Shown here piece after piece: positions 7,417-17,000 of a stretch of 32,801 nt of DNA. Source of the stretch: an uncultured Ruminiclostridium sp. (GTDB lineage Bacteria; Bacillota; Clostridia; Oscillospirales; Ruminococcaceae); NCBI GenBank assembly GCA_905235805.1, contig CAJOMV010000133.1, forward strand, positions 1 through 32,801, written 5' to 3'. Within the stretch, counting starts at the first letter, position 1; each line of letters starts with the position of its first letter. The translations under genes and the position numbers were made by a program. Below the pieces are notes generated by a model. It saw only the letters and a program-made list of their open reading frames with translations. It did not search any database and had not been told where the DNA came from.

Positions 7417-9243
7417 ATGAAAAAGATCATAGCGACATTCGCTGCGGCACTCTGCGCGGCTTCAATGCTCTGCGTACCTGTCAGCGCCGAGGAAAGCGAT
7501 GTTATACTCCCCTCCGGTGCCGCGGTCTCGGACTTCGGCAGCGCAATGGAGCAGCTTGCGGCGCAGAACAAAAAGGACGGGCGGGTGTATGCCTCTGCCG
7601 CGGTGGGGATATTCCGGGGCGATGAGGTGCTTTACACCGGGTATTTCGGACAGACAGATATCGCGGGCGGTATCGACGCCGCGGACTACTCGGTCTATGA
7701 GTGGGGGAGCATTTCCAAGACCTTCGTATGGGTCAGCGCTATGCAGCTGTGGGAGCAGGGAAGGCTCGACCTGAACGCGGATATCCGCACATATCTCCCC
7801 GAGGGCTTCTTCCACAACCTCTCATACGACGATCCCATAACTTTTATGAATCTGATGAACCACAACGCGGGCTGGCAGGAAACTGTCCGGCAGATAGAGA
7901 CGGAGGACAGCGCTGCGATACTTCCACTGAAAGACGCCTTGCAACTCTGTGAGCCTGCGCAGATACACCGCCCCGGGGAGGTGACCGCGTATTCGAACTA
8001 CGGCGCGGCGCTTGCGGGGTACATTGTCGAGTGCGTGAGCGGCACGGACTACTGCGAGTACGTCCACAGGAACATTCTCGAGCTCCTCGGTATGGAGCAC
8101 ACCTCCGTAAGCCCCGACCACAGCGATAACAACTGGGTCAGGGTCCAGCGTGAGAAGCTGCACTGTTACCGCTTTCAGGTCGGCAAAACCATTGACCTCG
8201 GCAACTGCCTGTCTTATATAATGCCTTACCCGGCGGGAGCTGTCACAGGCACTCTCGGGGATATGATGATATACGGTCAGGCGCTGGTGAACGATGACGC
8301 GCCCCTTTTCGCAAACAAGGAAACGCAGGAGCTGCTCCTTACCGGCACTGCATTCTTCGGCAGCTCCGATATCCCGAGCTGCTGTCACGGCTTCTGGACG
8401 GAGGAATACGCTGTCCGCACCTACGGACACGGAGGCGCTACCAACGCGGGACAGGCGAACCTGATATTCGACCCCGTGTCAAAGGTCGGGCTTGCTGTCA
8501 TGGTCAATGAGCCTGACGGAAATATGTTCCTGAATGCCACACCGTCCATTGTATTCGGTGCTCTCACACCCGACAGGTTCGTGTCCGCGGATATCAGGGA
8601 AACGACCATAAGCGGACATTATCTTATGTCGCGCTCGACATACCGGGGACTTGCAAGATTTCTTCCCTATATCACCGCAGCTTCTCTTGACGAGAAGGCG
8701 TACGATATCGGGAACAACGTTCTGCTGCTCGGTGATGAGAGCGGCGGCATGATACTGGGACGAAAGACCTATCCCGACGGCACGGAAGCCCTTGAGCTCG
8801 GCTCTATGGAGTACATAAAGGACGATGCCTATATCGCGGAGCTCCTTCTTTTTACGCTGTACATGATCTTTACGATAGCGGCGCTCTATTTTATCCGCAT
8901 AAAGCGCAAGCTGAAAAAAGCAGGAAGGTACACCGCTTACACCGGCGCGAGGGTCATGGGGGCAGGTGACTGGGCTATAGTTGTGTCGTTTGTGACATGG
9001 ATCGGGTCGTTCGCGGTTTACAGCGCGTTCAGCAGTCTCCCGACCGCCGCGGGAGCAGCCATAGGCGTGGTGCAGATAATTTGCATGGCGGTGTGCGCTG
9101 TGTCGGCTGTCGGTGCGCTGGTGTCTCTTGCCGCGGGCAAACAGAGGACCCGTCCCCATATTTATATGCTCAGCGCAGTGCTGCATACGGTGGCTGTCGT
9201 TACCGTGCTGTACTATGAGATGTATGTGTTCTGGGGCTGCTGA
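7417..9243 (+). CDS. Secreted serine hydrolase (class C beta-lactamase/DD-peptidase fold) with C-terminal membrane domain
   Basis: A 608-residue protein. A Sec signal peptide (1-24, ending VSA) leads into a serine beta-lactamase-like domain. The nucleophile motif is Ser98-x-x-Lys101 (SISK), the second motif is Tyr192-Ser-Asn194, and the third is HGG (338-340). The C-terminal third carries four predicted membrane helices (about 473-493, 518-538, 545-572, 583-605), so the catalytic domain faces outward but is anchored. Members of this family include beta-lactamases, D-aminopeptidases and esterases, and the substrate cannot be read from sequence. AAGGAGG precedes the ATG at 7417, 13 bases after the second permease. 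Co-transcription with a GntR-controlled exporter suggests a role in the cell envelope or antibiotic response (inference). Confidence 0.9.
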   Translation: MKKIIATFAAALCAASMLCVPVSAEESDVILPSGAAVSDFGSAMEQLAAQNKKDGRVYASAAVGIFRGDEVLYTGYFGQTDIAGGIDAADYSVYEWGSISKTFVWVSAMQLWEQGRLDLNADIRTYLPEGFFHNLSYDDPITFMNLMNHNAGWQETVRQIETEDSAAILPLKDALQLCEPAQIHRPGEVTAYSNYGAALAGYIVECVSGTDYCEYVHRNILELLGMEHTSVSPDHSDNNWVRVQREKLHCYRFQVGKTIDLGNCLSYIMPYPAGAVTGTLGDMMIYGQALVNDDAPLFANKETQELLLTGTAFFGSSDIPSCCHGFWTEEYAVRTYGHGGATNAGQANLIFDPVSKVGLAVMVNEPDGNMFLNATPSIVFGALTPDRFVSADIRETTISGHYLMSRSTYRGLARFLPYITAASLDEKAYDIGNNVLLLGDESGGMILGRKTYPDGTEALELGSMEYIKDDAYIAELLLFTLYMIFTIAALYFIRIKRKLKKAGRYTAYTGARVMGAGDWAIVVSFVTWIGSFAVYSAFSSLPTAAGAAIGVVQIICMAVCAVSAVGALVSLAAGKQRTRPHIYMLSAVLHTVAVVTVLYYEMYVFWGC

Positions 9244-9253
9244 TAAGTAATAT

Positions 9254-9302
9254 AGAAAGCCTGTCATTTCAATGCGAAATGACAGGCTTTCTGTTTCTCT
9301 TC
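9254..9302 (+). terminator. Strong terminator of the GntR/ABC operon
   Basis: A perfect 17-bp stem (9254-9270 with 9276-9292) with a 5-base loop, followed by GTTTCTCTTC. It may also stop minus-strand transcripts of the PARG-like gene, although there is no T tract on that side. Confidence 0.85.
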
Positions 9303-9375
9303 TATCGTCTGGCACAGACCCTATCGGGGCGCACGCGAAGCGATCCGCCTTTCCCGTGTCACGAGTGCAAGCGGC

Positions 9376-10185
9376 TTACTCGCGCCCGCAAGCGCCCAGC
9401 AGCTGGGAACGAAAAGCGGTGTAATTGCGGCTGTCGGGGCTGCCATAAATGGCAAAGCATATCTCGGAGAACGACCTGCCGAAGCCCTCATCTGCTATGA
9501 CCTGCCGGAAATACGCCGCTACTTTCTGCGGGTCATTCCCGAACGCGCCGCAGCCCCACGCTCCGAGGACAAGCTCCCTGTTTCCGTGGGCGGCGGCAGC
9601 CGCAAGTACAATTCTGATACGCCGAAGCATGGTTTCTCTGACCGTTTTCTCCGAAGCGAGCATGGCGGCGCCGAATCTGTTAGGCGCGGGAACGGTGATG
9701 ACCGACACGATGAAGGGCTCTTCGATGAGCTCGCAGCGCTCGTTCCTGAAAACGCAGACATTCGGGGAATACAGCATATAGTCGGATTCCACTGTGCTGA
9801 CGTGAGTGTTGTTGAAGCGGTACATTTTTGCGGCTGTCTCCGAGCTTATCGAGGCGTAGAGAGTGCTGCAGCGGCAGAGGGCTTCCTCCTGCGCGTTCGC
9901 GCCGAGCAGAAATCCCCCGCCGGGGTGGTGAGCGTTGGCAAAGTTCATGACACAGGGAGACTGATATCTGCGGGCAGCCTGAAAGGAATCCTCGGTCGTG
10001 ACGGTAACGGCGCACATTGTTCCTTCGGGTATCTCTCGGGCTGTGAGGCGTGTCCCCTCCTCGGGAGATATCACCTCCGCCGCCGTGAAGTCGCCGTCCG
10101 GCAGGACGACCTCCCGCCCGTTCAGCGTATAATGCCTGTCGCGGGTTATTTTTATGCTTTCTTTTGCTGTTGCTATGTTGTTCAT
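9376..10185 (-). CDS. Bacterial PARG-like protein (TIGR02452 / DUF2263 family)
   Basis: A 269-residue, probably cytoplasmic enzyme of the microbial poly(ADP-ribose) glycohydrolase family, which removes ADP-ribose from modified targets. The family signature is present: NFANAHHPGGGF, then seven residues between GGG (89-91) and the catalytic QEE (99-101). A later segment, LVLGAWGCGAFGNDP, matches the macrodomain-like core. I chose the ATG at 10185 over one at 10224 because GGAGGG precedes it by 9 bases and the upstream ATG falls within the promoter -10/start region. The gene stands alone on its strand, with no ADP-ribosyltransferase beside it. A frameshifted DUF3990-like gene, possibly of ADP-ribosyltransferase ancestry, lies about 12 kb away. 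Confidence 0.88.
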   Translation of the reverse strand: MNNIATAKESIKITRDRHYTLNGREVVLPDGDFTAAEVISPEEGTRLTAREIPEGTMCAVTVTTEDSFQAARRYQSPCVMNFANAHHPGGGFLLGANAQEEALCRCSTLYASISSETAAKMYRFNNTHVSTVESDYMLYSPNVCVFRNERCELIEEPFIVSVITVPAPNRFGAAMLASEKTVRETMLRRIRIVLAAAAAHGNRELVLGAWGCGAFGNDPQKVAAYFRQVIADEGFGRSFSEICFAIYGSPDSRNYTAFRSQLLGACGRE

Positions 10186-10206
10186 TTTCGTGATCCCTCC
10201 GTTATG

Positions 10207-10235
10207 ATTATAGCATAAACGCACCTTTTATTCAA
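10207..10235 (-). promoter_or_regulatory. Promoter of the PARG-like gene
   Basis: On the minus strand, TTGAAT (10230-10235), a 17-base spacer and TATAAT (10207-10212), placed 22 bases before the ATG. Confidence 0.65.
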
Positions 10236-10297
10236 GTACCCGAGCGTTTGAAAAGTGGTCAAAAATGGGACAATTCGCAATTAATTGATCGTTTGGC

Positions 10298-10326
10298 TTG
10301 TAATCACCGGCGCTTTGTGGTATAAT
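10298..10326 (+). promoter_or_regulatory. Promoter of the restriction-modification genes (extended -10)
   Basis: TTGTAA (10298-10303), a 17-base spacer and TATAAT (10321-10326) preceded by TGG, which gives an extended -10 that compensates for the weaker -35 box. Confidence 0.7.
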
Positions 10327-10359
10327 GGAAAAAAATATCAATTTGCAGGAGGAATGTAC

Positions 10360-11337
10360 ATGACAGAGTATACCCTGAACTATATCATAAGAACTCCTAA
10401 GCTCCACAAAGGAGATCATTACGCCATACAGCAGAACCCGCTTCTCGGGAATATCACCTACGAATTTGACGGGGACGCACTTCGGAGCAATGGGCTGAAC
10501 AATGTGTCATTCTGCTTCTTTGTCCGGTGGAACGAGGGCTACACTGCCGGTCCCATTGATGAGCATATCTGGATAAAGAAGGAGCTTGTCGTAAATGAAG
10601 CGAAAACAGTAAGTACCAAGGATCCGCATTTTGACGAGGCTCTGCTTGCTTCGGAGCCGCTTGAGACTATGCGGAAGCGCACAGAACTGTTTGAGCGCCT
10701 CGGGCTTTCGCTGTCCTATACGGTAATGCAAAAGATACCGACCTCCCCCTTGCCGGCAGATACGGCAAAGCTGTTCATTGACATAGAATACAGCGACGGG
10801 GAGCTCATAAAAAAGATACTGACCTATGCGGAGCTTAAAGAAAAGCTGGTGGAATATACCGGGCGTTCGCTTGTTATGGGGAAGGAACTGAAGTATTATG
10901 AGACCGAGCTTGAGAAGATACTCTCGGTCGACAGGAGCAGAACTTCGGCACCGTTCCCCGGTGACTGCGATATGCTGCTTTACGGCGATGACTTCAGCTG
11001 CAAGGCTATAGCGGAGTTCAAGAAGAGAACGTCGTTCGGCGCGTCGGTGGCTATCAAAGATCAGTCGATAATGAGATATCTCGCCCATGACAGGCTTAAA
11101 TACACGCGTCTGAACATACTGCGCAGCTATATCGAAGAGAAGGTCGGACACAGTATCCCGCTGCTGACGGTGTTCTACTCGACTGCGGATGACAGCGATA
11201 TCAACAAGATAAAGATAGAGGCTGTCAACCGTGATATCAGCAGCGGTAAGAGCGTGTACTTTGCGCTGCCCTCCGAAAACAGCATAGGTGACAATCACGC
11301 GGAGCTACTGCGTCAAGTGCTGGGGTTCACCGAATGA
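10360..11337 (+). CDS. Putative restriction endonuclease, PD-(D/E)XK type
   Basis: A 325-residue soluble protein. I do not recognise a named family over its full length. In the C-terminal half, a PD-(D/E)XK-like core can be read: PFPGDCDMLLY (198-208) with Asp204, then AIAEFKKRT (216-224) with Glu219-x-Lys221, 14 residues later. The N-terminal 190 residues have no motif I can name and may bind DNA. AGGAGG lies 7 bases before the ATG at 10360; an ATG at 10354 is too close. The last four bases overlap the start of an adenine methylase gene, an arrangement typical of type II restriction-modification pairs. Restriction activity is inferred from the motif and partner. It could instead be a different DNA-processing nuclease. 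Confidence 0.7.
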   Translation: MTEYTLNYIIRTPKLHKGDHYAIQQNPLLGNITYEFDGDALRSNGLNNVSFCFFVRWNEGYTAGPIDEHIWIKKELVVNEAKTVSTKDPHFDEALLASEPLETMRKRTELFERLGLSLSYTVMQKIPTSPLPADTAKLFIDIEYSDGELIKKILTYAELKEKLVEYTGRSLVMGKELKYYETELEKILSVDRSRTSAPFPGDCDMLLYGDDFSCKAIAEFKKRTSFGASVAIKDQSIMRYLAHDRLKYTRLNILRSYIEEKVGHSIPLLTVFYSTADDSDINKIKIEAVNRDISSGKSVYFALPSENSIGDNHAELLRQVLGFTE

Positions 11338-13082
11338 TGAGCACGGCGAGGAAAGAGAGGGTCTCCGGCACCGCGGAGCTGATAAGGCTGAATGAATACC
11401 CGGTGCGTGACGTGCTGCCGGAGCTGCTTGCGGACAAAACAAACGGCGGGAATATCAGCTTCGGCGCGGGAAACGCGGAGAAGGAACGCGTGAGCGCGGA
11501 AATGCTGCCGGGGAAGGAGCCTGTCCCCGATATCCGCCCGAGAGTGCTGAAAGAGCAGGAAAAACAGCTTGAGCGTACCCGGAAGAATGCCGAGGTGTTC
11601 ACACCGCTCTGGGTCGTGCGCAAAATGACCGAACTTGCGGACGCGGAGCTGCGTAAAACGGAGAAATACCGGGAATGGCAGGGATATGTCGGCGCGAAGG
11701 TGCTGGAATTGACCTGCGGTGAAGCGCCGTTCCTTGTGACGCGGTATGACGCCGTAAGCGGAGAGCCCGTGCCGCTGTATGAGCGAACGGGAATGCTTGA
11801 CCGCAAGCTGCGGGCTATAAAAGCGGGCAGCGCGGGTGAGTGGACAGAGTGGGCATACAGGGCGTATGAGGCGGTCTTCGGGTACGAGCTGTCGGGGGAC
11901 AATCTGCTGATAGCGCGGGTAAATCTGCTCATCACCTTCTGTGACTGCATGGAGGAGCTGTGGCATCGAAGAGCTTCGGAGAATGAGCTGCTGCGGCTCG
12001 CTGATATCATCGTGGGCAATCTGCTCCAGAAGGACGGGCTCGCGAAGACGGGTGAAGCGCATGAGCGTTTCGACCTTGTCATTGGGAACCCGCCGTATCA
12101 GGAGGAGACCACAGGCGGCAGCAATACCGCGCCGCCGGTCTATCACCTGTTCATGGAGGAGGCGTACCGCGTTTCCGACCGGGTGGTGCTCATCACTCCG
12201 GCGAGGTTCCTGTTCAACGCGGGATACACGCCGAAGACATGGAACGGGAAAATGCTCGGAGATCCTCATTTTAAGGTGGTGAGCTATTATCCCGACCCGC
12301 GGGAGGTCTTCGGAGAGGCGGAAATAAAGGGCGGTGTAGCGATAACCTACCGTGATGAGAACAGCGACTTCGGCGCCGTCGGTACCTTCATGCGCTCGGA
12401 CATCCTCGGGAGCATTCTGTGCAAGGTCACGGAGCGGAAGGATTTCGTGAGCATGAGCGATATTGTCGTGACGAGCTTTGCGTATCATTTCACTCCGCTG
12501 ATGTATGACGAAAATCCCGCACTTGCGGACAGGGCAAGCAAGGGTCACAGGTACGACCTTCAGTCGAACACGTTTGAGAAATATCCCGAGATATTTTCCG
12601 AAAAGCCTCTGAAAGACAGGGAGAATATACGGATACTGGGACGCTCGCGGAATGAGCGCAGGTACAGGTACATAGACAGGCGCTATGTGAATGAGGTCTC
12701 CAATCTCGGCAGGTACAAGGTGTTCATGCCGAAGGCGGGGGGCAGGGGAATGTTCGGAGAGCCGCTGCCGGAGCCGGTCATAGGTCTGCCGGGAGACGGC
12801 GCGACAGTGACCTTTACGGGCATAGGCAGCTTCGGGACAGCCGCGGAGGCGGAGAACTGCGCCAGATATATACGCACGAAATTTGCGAGGGCTCTGCTGG
12901 GTGTGCTGAAGGTAACGCAGGAGCTCACACCGGCAAAATGGCGGTATGTTCCCGTTCAGGATTTCGGCGCGGGCTCGTTTATCGGTCAGTGCGGCACGGA
13001 CGCGCAGCTCGATGTCATGCTGTACGAAAAGTATGGGCTGACCGCGGAGGAAAGGGAGTTCATCGAACGAAACGTGAAATGA
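11334..13082 (+). CDS. Eco57I-like N6-adenine DNA methyltransferase
   Basis: A 582-residue DNA methylase. Motif X-like FTP is at 89-91, motif I (AdoMet binding) is LELTCGEAPFL (124-134), and catalytic motif IV is NPPY (252-255), which marks an N6-adenine methylase of the gamma class. The region after about residue 350 is long enough for a target recognition domain. No nuclease motif is seen in this chain, so cleavage would have to come from the overlapping upstream protein. The start overlaps the upstream stop (ATGA) and a second in-frame ATG follows at once. No strong ribosome site is visible, which points to translational coupling. The recognition sequence cannot be predicted. Confidence 0.9.
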   Translation: MMSTARKERVSGTAELIRLNEYPVRDVLPELLADKTNGGNISFGAGNAEKERVSAEMLPGKEPVPDIRPRVLKEQEKQLERTRKNAEVFTPLWVVRKMTELADAELRKTEKYREWQGYVGAKVLELTCGEAPFLVTRYDAVSGEPVPLYERTGMLDRKLRAIKAGSAGEWTEWAYRAYEAVFGYELSGDNLLIARVNLLITFCDCMEELWHRRASENELLRLADIIVGNLLQKDGLAKTGEAHERFDLVIGNPPYQEETTGGSNTAPPVYHLFMEEAYRVSDRVVLITPARFLFNAGYTPKTWNGKMLGDPHFKVVSYYPDPREVFGEAEIKGGVAITYRDENSDFGAVGTFMRSDILGSILCKVTERKDFVSMSDIVVTSFAYHFTPLMYDENPALADRASKGHRYDLQSNTFEKYPEIFSEKPLKDRENIRILGRSRNERRYRYIDRRYVNEVSNLGRYKVFMPKAGGRGMFGEPLPEPVIGLPGDGATVTFTGIGSFGTAAEAENCARYIRTKFARALLGVLKVTQELTPAKWRYVPVQDFGAGSFIGQCGTDAQLDVMLYEKYGLTAEEREFIERNVK

Positions 13083-13095
13083 AAGGGCACAGAAA

Positions 13096-13902
13096 ATGTC
13101 ATCAAATATAAAAAACGGTTCCGTACCGATAGGCGGAACGGAGATGTCGTATGTCTCATTCGGCAGCGGGGAAAGGGCTGTCATATTCATTCCGGGATTG
13201 TCGGACGGGCTTGCTGCCGTCCGAGGCAAGGGCGCTCTGCTCGCAGGACCGTACAGACTGTTCTTCGACAAATATACGGTCTATATGTTCAGCAGGAAGG
13301 ACGAAATGCCGGAGGGGTATTCCATACGCGAAATGGCTGCGGACCAGGCAGAGGCAATGAAGGCTCTCGGCATCGGAAAAGCCTGCGTCGCGGGGGTATC
13401 GGAGGGCGGTATGATCTCACAGTACTTAGCCGCTGACTACCCGGAAACGGTGGAGAAGCTCATTCTCGCGGTCACTGCTCCTTACGCGAACGATACGGTC
13501 AGGACTGTGGTAAGCTCGTGGATAGAAATAGCGGAGCGAGGCGACCATAAGCGACTCATGACGGACACCGCGGAGAAAAGCTACTCGGACGCGCATCTCG
13601 CGAAGTACCGCAGACTGCTGCCGCTGCTCGGGTTTGTCGGAAAACCGAAGGATTACCGCCGGTTCCTGATAAACGCGAGGGCGATCCTTACCTTCGACGC
13701 CGGAGATGTGCTGAAGAACATAGCCTGCCACACGCTCATCATCGGCGGGGGACAAGACAAGGTCGTCGGGACTGCCGCGGCGGGGGAGCTGCATGACCGC
13801 ATACCCGGCAGCGAGCTTCACATCTATTCGGAGCTCGGTCACGCCGCGTATGAGGAGGCGAAGGATTTTAACAGACGTATATTCGATTTTTGTGAGAAAT
13901 GA
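13096..13902 (+). CDS. Alpha/beta hydrolase
   Basis: A 268-residue cytoplasmic alpha/beta-hydrolase-fold enzyme. The oxyanion region is FIPGLSDG (about 31-38). The nucleophile elbow is GVSEGG (Ser about 102), the acidic residue is probably the Asp in GGGQDKVVG, and the catalytic His is in SELGHAAYEEA near the C-terminus. The substrate is not predictable. It starts 13 bases after the methylase stop with AAAGGG upstream, so it is probably co-transcribed with the restriction-modification genes, though a functional link is not expected. A terminator follows. Confidence 0.88.
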   Translation: MSSNIKNGSVPIGGTEMSYVSFGSGERAVIFIPGLSDGLAAVRGKGALLAGPYRLFFDKYTVYMFSRKDEMPEGYSIREMAADQAEAMKALGIGKACVAGVSEGGMISQYLAADYPETVEKLILAVTAPYANDTVRTVVSSWIEIAERGDHKRLMTDTAEKSYSDAHLAKYRRLLPLLGFVGKPKDYRRFLINARAILTFDAGDVLKNIACHTLIIGGGQDKVVGTAAAGELHDRIPGSELHIYSELGHAAYEEAKDFNRRIFDFCEK

Positions 13903-13933
13903 ATAATATCCTCATTCCGAGGCGCATGATAAC

Positions 13934-13982
13934 GTCCCGGACTGTACCGTACAAGCGGCGCGGTCCGGGACCTTCTTTTTCC
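13934..13982 (+). terminator. Rho-independent terminator after the alpha/beta hydrolase
   Basis: A 9-bp GC-rich stem (13934-13942, GTCCCGGAC, with 13963-13971), a 20-base loop and a following CTTCTTTTTCC tract. Confidence 0.8.
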
Positions 13983-14004
13983 GCCGGTACGGAACATAAA
14001 ACGA

Positions 14005-14033
14005 TTGACTTTTCCGGCAATGTGTTATATAAT
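14005..14033 (+). promoter_or_regulatory. Promoter of the HD-GYP/BMP gene pair
   Basis: TTGACT (14005-14010), a 17-base spacer and TATAAT (14028-14033). The leader to the ATG is only about 50 bases, too short for a cyclic di-GMP riboswitch. Confidence 0.8.
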
Positions 14034-14091
14034 ATAAATAATTATGTATTGATAACGGTATATCCCTGAATAACCTGAGGAATGAGAAAAT

Positions 14092-17000
14092 ATGAATAAA
14101 AACAACTATCTGAAAACAGCGGCATTCTTTGCTATGTGCATACTGCTGAATATCGGGGGAAAGTATCTGTCGATACTGTTAAGCCTGCCGGTGTGGCTCG
14201 ACTCCTTCGGTACGGCGCTCACAGCCTACGGCTTCGGTCCGGTATGCGGCGCGGTGGTGGGCTTCGCGGGGAATGTGATATACGGAATGAGCGACGGAGT
14301 TTCCCACATTTACAGCATCACGAGCATAGTTATCGGCATCGTGATAGGCTTGTCGGCGCGGAAGGGACGCTTTGAGACCATACTGGGGACTATGACCGCG
14401 AGTATGCTGGTCACGCTGTCCTCGATAGTGGTGTCGGTGCCGCTTAATCTGCTGTTCTATGAGGGAATGACGGGAAATGTGTGGGGCGACGGCGTGATAG
14501 GCTTTCTCGGCGACCATGGCATACCCCGCCTGCTTTCCGCGGTGGTAGGGGAGTTCTATGTGGATTTCCTCGACAAGGTGACGGCGCTGATGGTGCTGTT
14601 CGGTGTGATAAAGCTCCGCAGAAGGCTGAAGAACGGCAGAATGGAGCAGCACAAGGCACAGCATTCCGCCGCCGCGAAGGTGACGGCGCTGTTCGTGTGC
14701 GGAGCCTCGGTGCTGGCGGTGCTTAATACCGGCGCGAGCGCTGCCGGAAACGGCGGGAGCGACTACAACGGCTATGTGCGCACGGTGTACAGCAGCGACA
14801 ACGGGCTCCCGTGCGGCGAGGCGAACGACATAGTGCAGACCAAGGACGGTATACTGTGGGTAGGTACATACGCCGGGCTTTACCGCTATAACGGCAGTGA
14901 GTTCAGGTGGACGGACTTTGAGTCTGTCAGGAATGTGAACTGTCTCTTCGTGGACGAAGAGGGAAGGCTCTGGATAGGAACGAACGACAACGGAGTTTCC
15001 ATAAGCATCAACGAGAGCATCGCGAACGTAATAGACAAGGACGACGGGCTGCCGTCGGACTCCGTGCGCTGCATAACCCAGACGGCGGACGGGAACTACT
15101 ATATCGGAACCACCGAGAGCATGGCTGTGCTCACACTGAACAACGGTCTGCGCCTTCTCAATGTGATACCGCAGGTACATTACGCGGTAACGCTGACCGC
15201 CGACAAGGACGGACACGCCGCAGCTGTCAGCGCCGACGGAATGCTGTTCCTCCTAGGAAACGGCGAGATACTTACCTCCAAGGAGATATCCGGCAGCGAC
15301 GACATCTACACCTGCTGCACCTTCGGAGAGGACGGCACTCTCTACGCCGGCACCTCGGGAGACAGGATATTCGTGTATGAGCTCTCCGACGGAAGCCTTG
15401 TGCAAAAAAAGACGATAACCACCTCAGGTATCAGCAGCATACAGTCCGTAAACTTCATCGGCAGCGGCTTGGGCATTGTCTGCGCCGACAGCGGCGTGGG
15501 CGCGATCGATGAAAACGGCGGCTTCACCCGCATTAATACCGACGAATTCAACAACTCCATAGACAATATGACCGTGGATTATCAGGGAAATCTCTGGTTC
15601 ACCTCGTCCCGTCTCGGGCTTTTAAGGCTGTCGCAGTCGGTGTTCACGGACATTTACCGTAAGTACGGGCTGACCGGCAAGGTCGTCAATTCCACCGAGG
15701 AATGGAACGGCTGCCTGTATTTCGGCACCGACAACGGGCTCGATGTTGCTGATATGAGTGCCGTGTCTCCCTTGACGAACGAGCTCACCGAGATGCTCGA
15801 CGGTGTCCGCATAAGATGTGTCCGCAGGGATTCGAGGAATGACCTGTGGCTCTGCACATACGGAAAGGGTCTTCTGAAGGTCTCTGCCGACGGGAAGGTT
15901 GAGATATACGACGGCTCGAACGGTTCCTTCGGCAACCGTGCGAGAACGATAATGGAAATGTCGGACGGCACTATGGTCGCAGCGGGCGATACGGGCATGA
16001 CCTTTATCGGACAGAGCGGCATCTTACGGACGATAAGCTACGGCGACAAGCTCTCCAATGCCATGATACTCAGCCTGCTGGAGACCGATGCCGGTGCGCT
16101 CCTCGCGGGGACCGACGGCGACGGTATCGCGGTCATCAAAAACGGCGAGGTGGTGCGCACGCTTACCCGCTATGACGGGCTCTCGTCGGGAGTTATCCTC
16201 CGTATGACAAAATGCACCGACGGTGAGCATATACTCATCGTGACCAGCAACGGGCTCTGCTGCATGGACGGGGACTACAATATCCATACACTCGAGAACT
16301 TCCCGTATTTCAACAACTACGATATCTGGACGAGCGAGAGCGGACGGCTCTTCGTATTAAGCAGCGCCGGTATATATGTGGCGGACGAGAAGGACGTCAT
16401 AAACGACAAGCCCGAAATGCGCTGTGAGATCCTCGACGCGAAGAGCGGTCTCAACGCTTCCCTTACCGCGAACTCATGGAACTACTGCGACAGTGACGGC
16501 GACCTCTACCTTTCCGCCGATACGGGCGTATATACGGTAAATACCTCCGATTACGCGGTGCAGAGACGGTCGTACAGAATGCTCGTTACGTCTGTGAAGC
16601 TCGACGGCACTGCGTATCCCGTTGAGCGCGGCGAGACCTTCGAGATCGCCAGAGATGTCGGCAGGATAGAGATATTCCCCGAGGTGATAAACTATACTAT
16701 CGAGGACCCGTATGTGAGCTATTACCTTGAGGGCTTTGATGACGAGCCCACAATAGTCTCCCAGAGCGCTCTCACTTCCGTTACCTATACCAATCTGCCC
16801 TCGGGAAGCTATACCTTCCATATAGCGGTGCTAGACAGAGATCTGAACGATACTCTCGAGGAGAGCTCCTATTCCTTTTTAAAGAACAGGGAGATATACG
16901 ACAACGACTGGTTCATCGTATATATGCTCGTGGTAGCGATGATAGCGGTGGCTTGGCTGACATGGTTCATCGCCAAGTCGCAGATACAGCGCACGCTCCT

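Noticed and set aside
11313-13271. A 652-codon open frame on the minus strand
   Set aside because: It lies opposite the methylase gene, which has clear NPPY and AdoMet motifs. The minus-strand translation has no recognisable domain.
14034-14091. Possible cyclic di-GMP riboswitch before the HD-GYP gene
   Set aside because: The predicted leader is only about 50 bases and shows no such fold.
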